The notes beneath the pieces are model-generated. The model was not told where the DNA came from, ran no database searches, and saw only the letters and a program-made list of their open reading frames with translations. From the NCBI GenBank assembly GCA_937924805.1, contig CALDTZ010000066.1:52034-116033 (forward strand): DNA of 64,000 nt. The letters are read 5' to 3'. The stretch's first letter is position 1; every line of letters starts with the position of its first letter. The stretch comes from an uncultured Saprospiraceae bacterium. Lineage in GTDB: Bacteria > Bacteroidota > Bacteroidia > Chitinophagales > Saprospiraceae. The position numbers were made by a program, and so were the translations under genes. Positions 57,224 through 64,000 of this stretch are shown in pieces.

Positions 57224-58300
57224 TTGAAAAAATCCGTACATATCGTTTCGACAAGTTTTGCTGAATTTGATCGAAGACTTCTACGAATTAAGGGTTCTTT
57301 GGAAAAGTCAGGGATGAACGTCATTTGGCATTGCCGTAAAATCAATCCAAATTCTACTGTCGATAGCCGTCGGGTTAACCCCATATTTAAATCAGGCATT
57401 CTATTCTATATTGAATTTAATATTAGGCTTTTTTTAATCTTGTTGAGATCATCATCATCGATATATTATGCGGTTGATTTAGATACGTTATTAGCTGTTT
57501 TTCTTGCCGCAAAAATCAGATCAAAGCCCTTTTTGTTTGATAGTCACGAATACTACACAGAAGTTCCGGAACTTCAAGGTAAACGATTTAAGAAAGCTAT
57601 TTGGGAGTCACTTGCAAAATGGATTATACCTCGTAGTAAACACAATATTACCGTTAACCAAAGCTTAGCAGCATTATTTAAAGATTTATATCGTGTACCA
57701 TTTCAGGTGATTCGAAATGCTCCGACAAGTGAGGTGGTGTCAAGAAGTAAAAATAGAAACGAATGTACATTGCTTTACCAAGGAGCTATAAATCAAGGTA
57801 GGGGATTGGAAATAGCAATTGAGGCGATAAAATCCTTACCTAAGTATCAACTAATACTTGTTGGGGATGGTGATATTCTGAAGGATTTAAAAGAAATGGT
57901 AAAAGAAAATAATCTTGAAAATAGAGTTCATTTTAAAGGTTGGGTTAAACCAAACGAATTAGCCAAATATACAGATCAAGCGTGGTTGGGAATAAACATG
58001 TTAGATCCTATAAGTCAGAATTATACCTATTCGTTAGCAAATAAATTTTTTGATTACATTCATTCAGGTCTCCCTTCGATCAATATGGCTTTTCCTGAAT
58101 ATACCTTAATTAACAATCGTTTTCCTGTTTCATATTTATGTGAGACGTATTCAAAGGAATCTTTGTTGTCTGGCATAAAATATTATGAAAATATGAAGAT
58201 GTACAAACATTCGGTAGACTATTGCTCGAAGGCAAAACTTGCTTTTAATTGGGAAAAGGAGGAGCAACGTTTATTACATTTCATGAATGAAATAAGATAA
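57224..58300 (+). CDS. GT4-family glycosyltransferase
   Basis: This probable cytoplasmic glycosyltransferase has 358 residues. The GT-B fold is suggested by an N-terminal domain with DSHEYYTEVPE (~105-115) and a C-terminal donor domain with YQGAINQGRG (~185-194), LVGDGDI and FDYIHSGLPSINMAFPEY (~285-302). The start is TTG directly after the recQ stop (TAA-TTG); the first ATG lies ~26 codons later and would cut into the conserved N-terminal strand. Its place in a glycan pathway is unknown; the operon partners give no hint. Confidence 0.85.
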   Translation: MKKSVHIVSTSFAEFDRRLLRIKGSLEKSGMNVIWHCRKINPNSTVDSRRVNPIFKSGILFYIEFNIRLFLILLRSSSSIYYAVDLDTLLAVFLAAKIRSKPFLFDSHEYYTEVPELQGKRFKKAIWESLAKWIIPRSKHNITVNQSLAALFKDLYRVPFQVIRNAPTSEVVSRSKNRNECTLLYQGAINQGRGLEIAIEAIKSLPKYQLILVGDGDILKDLKEMVKENNLENRVHFKGWVKPNELAKYTDQAWLGINMLDPISQNYTYSLANKFFDYIHSGLPSINMAFPEYTLINNRFPVSYLCETYSKESLLSGIKYYENMKMYKHSVDYCSKAKLAFNWEKEEQRLLHFMNEIR

Positions 58301-58302
58301 AA

Positions 58303-58333
58303 AAAAGCCATCTCGAATTTCGAAATGACTTTT
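58303..58333 (-). terminator. Terminator of the oligopeptidase B gene
   Basis: On the minus strand AAGTCATTTCGAA pairs with TTCGAGATGGCTT using two G-U pairs and is followed by eight T. Read on the plus strand, the same positions give C-A mismatches, so the hairpin favours the minus-strand gene. Confidence 0.75.
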
Positions 58334-58356
58334 ACTTGTTTGTTTTTCAATTTAAA

Positions 58357-60543
58357 TTATTCTTTATCGACTCTTCCTGCTAAATCGAGTATAAAAGCGT
58401 ATTCTAATGCGACTTCTTTTAATCGTTGAAACCTTCCTGATTGTCCTCCATGACCTGCATCCATATTCGTATGAAGCATCAGTGGGTTTTGATCGGTTTT
58501 GTTTGCTCTTAAATTTGCGATCCATTTAAGTGGTTCCCAATATTGAACCTGCGAATCAAAATATCCTGTTGTTATTAAAGTTGCAGGATAATCTTTTTGC
58601 TCAATATTATCCATTGGTGAATAACTCTTCATATAATCATAATAAAGCTTGTCATTTGGATTTCCCCATTCATCATATTCTCCTGTCGTTAATGGAATTG
58701 TTTCATCAAGCATGGTTGTAACAACGTCGACAAAAGGAACACTAGATACAATTCCTTTCCATAGATCGGGAGCCATATTCATTACTGCTCCCATTAAAAG
58801 TCCTCCAGCGGATCCACCCATTGCAAACAGATTATTTTCTGCGGTATATTTGTTTTCTATCAAATATTTTCCACAATCAATAAAATCTTGGAATGTATTT
58901 TTCTTTTTTAGAAATTTTCCATCTTCATACCATTGTCGACCCATTTCTTGACCACCACGAACATGTGCAATGGCATATGCAAACCCTCGATCTAACAAGC
59001 TTAATCTTGCGGAACTAAAATAAGGGTCCATACTATACCCGTAGGATCCGTAACCGTACAAAAGTGTTGGTCTACTGCCATCTTTTTTATAATCTTTGTG
59101 ATACACGATACTCATGGGTACTTCAACACCATCTCTTGCTTTTACCATAACTCTTTCTGAAATATAGTTTGCAGGATCAAAGTCTCCAATCACTTCTTGT
59201 TGTTTAAGAAGGGTCATTTCTTTCGTTGACATATGATAATCATAGGTTGACGAAGGGGTCGTAAGTGAAGTATATGATAATCTTAAAATATCGGTATTGA
59301 AATCTGGATTAACAGATGGGTAGACAGAATAAGCTTCTTCATTAAATTCAATATAATGTGGTGTCGAATCATCCCATGGTCTAATCTGAATAAAATTTGT
59401 TGCATTTTTTCGTTCTGATAAGACCATAAAATCTTTAAAAATACTTACACCTTCTAATAAGACATCTGACCTATGCGGAATTAAATCAACCCAATGTTCT
59501 TTCGACGTTTTATTTTCAGGTGTTTTCATCAATTTGAAGTTTTTCGCTCCATCTTTATTAGTGGTTACATACCAATGCTTACCATAATGATTAATGCTAT
59601 ATTCTAATTTGGGAATTCGTTCTTGGAATACTGTAAATACACCATTTGGTTCATCTGCAGAAAGAACTCTATATTCATTAGATAAAGTTGCCCCAGAGCC
59701 AATAACAATGTATTTTTCCGATTTTGTTTTGTATACAAATGTTCGGAATGTTTCGTCTTTTTCATGGAAGATTTCTTCATCTAATTCCGTTGAAGTTCCG
59801 ATAGTATGTTTAAATATTTTATAGGACCTTAAAGCATCATCTTTACGCGTATAAAAAATGGTCTTATTATCATTGGCCCAAACGATACTTCCAGTGGTAT
59901 TATTGATTTGATCTGTAAGTAAACGACCTGTGGTTAGGTCTTTAAACTTAATATTATAGATTCGCCTACTCAACGTATCTTCTCCGTATGCTAAGATTTT
60001 ATTATTTGGGCTGATATTTTTACCTCCAAGATTGTAAAAGTCATGATCTTTAGCTAATTCATTTACATCAAGTAAGATTTCTTCATCACCTTCCATTGAG
60101 CCTTCCCTTCTTGTATGAATAGGGTATTCTTGGCCTTCTTCGTATTTTGTTGCATAAAAGTATCCATGGTATTTATAGGGGACACTCATATCTGTTTGCT
60201 TAATTCGACCTTTGATCTCTTCAAATAAAGTGTCTCTAAAGCCATCTAAGTGGCTTACGACTTCTTTGGTATATTCATTTTCTGCATCAATGTAATCGAC
60301 CACTTTTTTTGTAATTGCATCCGGATTTGAGGCATTTTTTTGTTCATCGGATAATTTCATCCAATAATAATTATCTACTCTTTTATCTCCATGAATTTCA
60401 TGAATTGTTTCTTCTTTATCAGCAACTGGAGCGATTAAATGTTTTACTTTTTCGATCATATTTATTTGACTTGAGTTTTCTTGTCCTTGACTCATGGGTG
60501 TTAGAACGATCATCATTATGGCAATTGACAAGAAATTTTTCAT
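58357..60543 (-). CDS. Oligopeptidase B-like prolyl oligopeptidase (S9A)
   Basis: This serine peptidase cleaves short peptides, typically after basic residues. It has 728 residues: a signal peptide (1-~20), a beta-propeller gate domain (~40-450) and an alpha/beta-hydrolase domain (~470-728). The triad is S578 (GGSAGG), D663 (GYFDSQVQY) and H698 (DAGHGG). The signal peptide suggests a periplasmic location, which is common for this family in Bacteroidota. A minus-strand -7 box (60596-60589, TATTTTTG) lies 46 bp upstream of the ATG. Confidence 0.92.
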   Translation of the reverse strand: MKNFLSIAIMMIVLTPMSQGQENSSQINMIEKVKHLIAPVADKEETIHEIHGDKRVDNYYWMKLSDEQKNASNPDAITKKVVDYIDAENEYTKEVVSHLDGFRDTLFEEIKGRIKQTDMSVPYKYHGYFYATKYEEGQEYPIHTRREGSMEGDEEILLDVNELAKDHDFYNLGGKNISPNNKILAYGEDTLSRRIYNIKFKDLTTGRLLTDQINNTTGSIVWANDNKTIFYTRKDDALRSYKIFKHTIGTSTELDEEIFHEKDETFRTFVYKTKSEKYIVIGSGATLSNEYRVLSADEPNGVFTVFQERIPKLEYSINHYGKHWYVTTNKDGAKNFKLMKTPENKTSKEHWVDLIPHRSDVLLEGVSIFKDFMVLSERKNATNFIQIRPWDDSTPHYIEFNEEAYSVYPSVNPDFNTDILRLSYTSLTTPSSTYDYHMSTKEMTLLKQQEVIGDFDPANYISERVMVKARDGVEVPMSIVYHKDYKKDGSRPTLLYGYGSYGYSMDPYFSSARLSLLDRGFAYAIAHVRGGQEMGRQWYEDGKFLKKKNTFQDFIDCGKYLIENKYTAENNLFAMGGSAGGLLMGAVMNMAPDLWKGIVSSVPFVDVVTTMLDETIPLTTGEYDEWGNPNDKLYYDYMKSYSPMDNIEQKDYPATLITTGYFDSQVQYWEPLKWIANLRANKTDQNPLMLHTNMDAGHGGQSGRFQRLKEVALEYAFILDLAGRVDKE

Positions 60544-60588
60544 ATTAAAATATTGTTTTAAGAATAATTAGGTTCGACATAGAAAAAA

Positions 60589-60596
60589 CAAAAATA
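60589..60596 (-). promoter_or_regulatory. Candidate -7 box of the oligopeptidase B gene
   Basis: Read on the minus strand, TATTTTTG fits TAnnTTTG and would give a leader of ~40 nt. The -33 box is not evident. Confidence 0.3.
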
Positions 60597-60731
60597 GTTT
60601 CGATTTACATCATTATATACTTTCGTTTATTCGAAAATTTTAGGCACATTAATGGGCCGCAATCAAATATAATATAAATTTAGAAGCTTAAATTCAACCC
60701 CAATATAGGTTTTGTATATATTTGCTGTGTT

Positions 60732-63700
60732 ATGAGACTGAGGAGCTTAGAAATAAAAGGTTTTAAAAGTTTTGCCAACAAAACACTAATTCATTTTAAT
60801 GAACCTATCATTGGTATTGTAGGTCCTAATGGGAGTGGTAAATCCAATATTATTGATAGTATACGATGGGTTTTGGGGGAACAAAAAAGTAAAGAACTCC
60901 GCCTTGAATCTATGGGAGATGTCCTTTTTAATGGAACAAAGAATAGAAAGAAAAGTGGAGTTGCTCAAGTAACGCTAACCTTTGAAAACACCAAAAATAT
61001 ACTTCCAACTGAATACCAAAATGTTTCTATTTCAAGATTGCTTTATCGATCTGGCGAAAGCGAATATAGACTTAATGATGTAAAATGTAGACTTAAGGAT
61101 ATCACTGATCTATTTCTTGATTCTGGTATCGGGTCAAATTCGTATGCGATCATTGAGTTAGGAATGGTAGATAATATTTTGCATGACAAGGATGATTCAC
61201 GTCGAAAAATGTTTGAGCAAGCATCGGGTATCTCTAAATTTAAAATTCGAAAAAGAGAAACATTAGGTAAGTTAAAGCTTACTGAAGCAGATTTAGATAG
61301 GGTAGAAGACCTTCTTTTTGAGCTAGAAGGGAATATGAAGAATCTCGAAAAACAAGCCCGAAGAACGGAACGATTCTTCAAACTGAAAGAAAAGTATAAA
61401 ACACTAAGTTTACAGTTTTCTAAAATAAAATTAGACCAAATTGCGAGTCAAATCAAACAGCTCAAAGAAAAGATTGGAACTGAACGAGATAAAACGATTA
61501 AAGTAAAAAAAGAAATTGCAGCAAGCGAGGCTAATTATGAAAAACAACATGCTGATAACTTAAAACTTGAACAAAAACTTTCTGTTGATCAGAAGGAGGC
61601 AAACAGTATCTTTGAAAAGATCCGAAACTTAGAAAACGAAAAAAGAATTCAAGTTCAACGATCTGATTTTTACAAACAAAATATTACTCGCCTAGAACAA
61701 GTGTCTTCTGAAGCTGAGAGTGAATTATCTGTTATCCAAACAAACCTTGATCGTTTAAATACTCAATTGTTAGATGCAACAAAGAGCTATGACGTTATAT
61801 TGAAATCTCACAATGTAGCAGAAAAAGCATACCAAGATTATCAAGACAATTTTAAGTCTTTAGATGAAGCAGCTAGGAATGAATCGAAAATTTATGAAGA
61901 AAATCAAGCAAAAAGGTATAGGTACGAAAAAGAAATAGCCATACAAGAAAGCACATTGGCAAGTCATACAAATCAGGTTCAAAATCTTTTTAGTGAATTA
62001 GAAATATCCAATGCACAAGTGGCTAAACGATTAGCTGATGTTGATACACAAAAGAAAGAATTTGCGGAAATAGAAGCAAAAAAGAATGCACTCGTTGAAC
62101 GTAAGGAAGCGACTAAAAAGAAGCAGGAAAACGTAGTTGTTGCGCTGGAAAGCGAAAAAGAAATGCTTAAAAAGGAAAGCAGAAAACTGGATAGTAAGAA
62201 GCATGAATACGAATTGCTTAAAAGTATGATTGAAAACCTAGAAGGGTTTCCAGATTCAGTTAAATTTATCCATGAAAATTATAAAGGGAAATTACCATTG
62301 CTTTCTGATATTTTTGATTGTGAACAAGAATACAAAGCAGCCTTAGAAAAATACGTAGAGCCCTATCTTTATCATTTTATCGTTCATGATGAGACAACAG
62401 CATTTGATGCGATTGAAACACTTAAGTCTTCTCAAAAAGGACGAGCGAATTTTTTAATAAAATCGAAGTTTAATGCGAACGCCGTTGAGGATGCCGTTTT
62501 ACCAGGTTTAACGAGGGCAATTGACGTTATTGATTTCAATCCAGAATATCGAGATATTATTCATTATTTGTTTAAAAATGTATATGTAAGTGATGAAAGT
62601 GCCTATTCTCATAAGGAAAAATCTATCAAAATAATTGGGAAGCAAGGCACTTGGATAGTTGATAATTATACAATTAGCGGTGGTTCCGTTGGTTTGTTTG
62701 AAGGTAAAAAGCTTGGGCGTAAAAAATCATTTGAAAAGCTAGGGAAAGATATTATAAAAATTGAATCATCCATTGGTAAACTCACGAATCATATTGAGAA
62801 ATTAGAAAATCAGTTAGAGGCTTTTGATCTAGATAGCATAGGGAAGAAGTTACAGCATATTTCGATTCAATGGAATTCCATCAAATACAAATTGGAACTT
62901 GAAGAAAAATCGATTAATCAGTTGATTGAAAATGTAAAATTTAGACAACAATCAGTTGAAAGTAAGGAATTGTCGATAGCAACGATTAAACAAGAAATTG
63001 TAGAAAAGAAAAATTTATTGTCTACGTTAAATGCTACATTCGATAAAGATCAAGCAGCACTAGCAAAGCAAAAGTCAAAATTGGCTGATGCTCAGCTTCA
63101 ATTAAATCAGCTGTCAAATGCATTTAACAATGAGAAGATTTTGAAAATGCAGGCTCAGTCCGAAATTGATATTGTAAATAACCAGATTCAAAATCTTACC
63201 GCAAATAAATCAAAAACAAATGGGTCAATAGCTTCAAGTAAAAAGGAGATACTTGATATTAATGAAAAGTTAGAAACGATTAGTGCTACAGCGGTAGATA
63301 ATAAAGATTTGTTGGTGGCTTTAATGAAAGAGAAAGAAGCACATTCACAAAAGTTGAATGTTGCTGAGCAAGATTTTTACAGCAAGAAATCTGGATTGCA
63401 TGAATTAGAAAAAACAATTAGGCAATTAAATCAAGGATTGATGCAGCACCAATCTATTTCAAACCAATTACAAGAAAAGTTACATACCTATACTTTTGAA
63501 GAAAAAAGTTTGTTTGATCGATTGGAAATTGAATTTCAAGTTTCTAGAACTAGTTTAGAATCTTTAGAAATTGAAGAAACGACTGAAGATGTAACTCAGC
63601 TTGAAATTAATCTTGATAATTTAAAAATTAAAATTTCTAACTACGGGGAAATAAACCCAATGGCCATTACCGCTTACGAAGAAATTCAAAAGCGCCATCA

Positions 63701-64000
63701 ATATATAACCGAGCAGCGAGATGATATTTTAATGGCACAAGATGATCTTCAAAATACGATCAAAGAGATTGAAGAAACAGCAACTGAAAAATTTATGGAT
63801 GCCTTTTTAGGTGCAAAGGAGCATTTCAAAGAAGTTTTTAGAGGACTATTTACAGATGATGATGATTGCGACTTAATTTTATTAGATGAAGAAAATCCAT
63901 TACAGTCAAAAATTGAAATTGTTGCTAAGCCTAAAGGGAAGAGACCAAAATCATTGAGTCAATTATCGGGTGGTGAGAAGACTTTAACCGCTACAGCCTT
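60732..64000 (+). CDS. smc: Chromosome partition protein SMC (3' end outside window)
   Basis: This ATPase organises and segregates the chromosome. The frame is open from the ATG at 60732 to the window edge (~1089 codons; full-length proteins have ~1150-1200). Visible parts: an N-terminal ATPase head with Walker A GIVGPNGSGKSNIIDSIRW (~32-50), a long coiled coil (~170-500), a hinge (~505-660, containing LLSDIFDCEQEYKAALEKY and SGGSVGLFEGKKLG), the returning coiled coil (~670-1020) and the ABC signature LSGGEKTLTATA at the edge. Walker B lies beyond the window. A box TATATTTG (60717-60724) just upstream could be the -7 element of a leaderless transcript. Confidence 0.95.
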   Translation, partial: MRLRSLEIKGFKSFANKTLIHFNEPIIGIVGPNGSGKSNIIDSIRWVLGEQKSKELRLESMGDVLFNGTKNRKKSGVAQVTLTFENTKNILPTEYQNVSISRLLYRSGESEYRLNDVKCRLKDITDLFLDSGIGSNSYAIIELGMVDNILHDKDDSRRKMFEQASGISKFKIRKRETLGKLKLTEADLDRVEDLLFELEGNMKNLEKQARRTERFFKLKEKYKTLSLQFSKIKLDQIASQIKQLKEKIGTERDKTIKVKKEIAASEANYEKQHADNLKLEQKLSVDQKEANSIFEKIRNLENEKRIQVQRSDFYKQNITRLEQVSSEAESELSVIQTNLDRLNTQLLDATKSYDVILKSHNVAEKAYQDYQDNFKSLDEAARNESKIYEENQAKRYRYEKEIAIQESTLASHTNQVQNLFSELEISNAQVAKRLADVDTQKKEFAEIEAKKNALVERKEATKKKQENVVVALESEKEMLKKESRKLDSKKHEYELLKSMIENLEGFPDSVKFIHENYKGKLPLLSDIFDCEQEYKAALEKYVEPYLYHFIVHDETTAFDAIETLKSSQKGRANFLIKSKFNANAVEDAVLPGLTRAIDVIDFNPEYRDIIHYLFKNVYVSDESAYSHKEKSIKIIGKQGTWIVDNYTISGGSVGLFEGKKLGRKKSFEKLGKDIIKIESSIGKLTNHIEKLENQLEAFDLDSIGKKLQHISIQWNSIKYKLELEEKSINQLIENVKFRQQSVESKELSIATIKQEIVEKKNLLSTLNATFDKDQAALAKQKSKLADAQLQLNQLSNAFNNEKILKMQAQSEIDIVNNQIQNLTANKSKTNGSIASSKKEILDINEKLETISATAVDNKDLLVALMKEKEAHSQKLNVAEQDFYSKKSGLHELEKTIRQLNQGLMQHQSISNQLQEKLHTYTFEEKSLFDRLEIEFQVSRTSLESLEIEETTEDVTQLEINLDNLKIKISNYGEINPMAITAYEEIQKRHQYITEQRDDILMAQDDLQNTIKEIEETATEKFMDAFLGAKEHFKEVFRGLFTDDDDCDLILLDEENPLQSKIEIVAKPKGKRPKSLSQLSGGEKTLTATA

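Overview
The window is AT-rich bacterial DNA that reads as a Bacteroidota chromosome, most likely from the Saprospiria or a related marine-type lineage. The evidence is four secreted proteins with type IX secretion (T9SS) C-terminal sorting domains, SprB-type adhesin repeats, a SusC/SusD outer-membrane pair, a FecI/FecR/TonB-receptor cascade, lipoproteins with short lipoboxes, and upstream boxes matching the Bacteroidetes promoter consensus (TTTG near -33, TAnnTTTG near -7). The secretion machinery itself is not in the window, and no species can be named from what is visible.

Layout. 1-4.4 kb: the end of a secreted PNGase F-like deglycosylase, two small lipoproteins, and a beta-carbonic anhydrase/DinB-like pair. 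4.8-12.9 kb: one gene of 2698 codons that joins a clan GH-A-like glycosidase domain to six tandem ~700-bp SprB super-repeats, four SdrD_B-like domains and a T9SS tail. 12.9-16.2 kb: a GT4 glycosyltransferase with a transglutaminase-fold partner, then a vanadium-haloperoxidase-type lipoprotein. 16.5-20.6 kb: an ECF sigma/FecR/TonB-receptor operon. 20.6-28.6 kb: a six-gene minus-strand operon (DUF2064 enzyme, SusC, SusD, sodium:solute symporter, atypical metallophosphoesterase, group III truncated hemoglobin) that looks like a dedicated uptake-and-processing system. 28.6-32.2 kb: an accessory patch with an IS1595-type transposase remnant, a T9SS cargo protein, a YefM/YoeB toxin-antitoxin pair, REP-like hairpins, and a ~190-bp direct repeat that carries a copy of the neighbouring peptidase gene's 3' end.

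32.1-39.1 kb: an M48 peptidase with a YjgN-like membrane protein, tRNA-Lys, pyrG with an SpoU-type methyltransferase, and rimO, which is split by one in-frame TAA. 39.1-43.7 kb: a second giant T9SS protein with an exact 486-bp repeat period. 43.9-48 kb: an unrecognised protein, a secreted coiled-coil protein, ychF and an MFS exporter. 48.1-50.6 kb: an AlgI/AlgX-like polysaccharide O-acetylation pair. 50.6-54.3 kb: a HisC-like aminotransferase, a flavin reductase and a subtilase. 54.5-64 kb: a DUF6089 outer-membrane protein, RecQ, a GT4 enzyme, oligopeptidase B and the start of smc.

Taken together, this is a surface-attached or particle-degrading heterotroph: large T9SS adhesins and glycan enzymes act outside the cell, TonB systems bring products in, and housekeeping genes sit between. 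Genes are tightly packed, and several internal operon genes start with TTG directly at or overlapping the previous stop codon.
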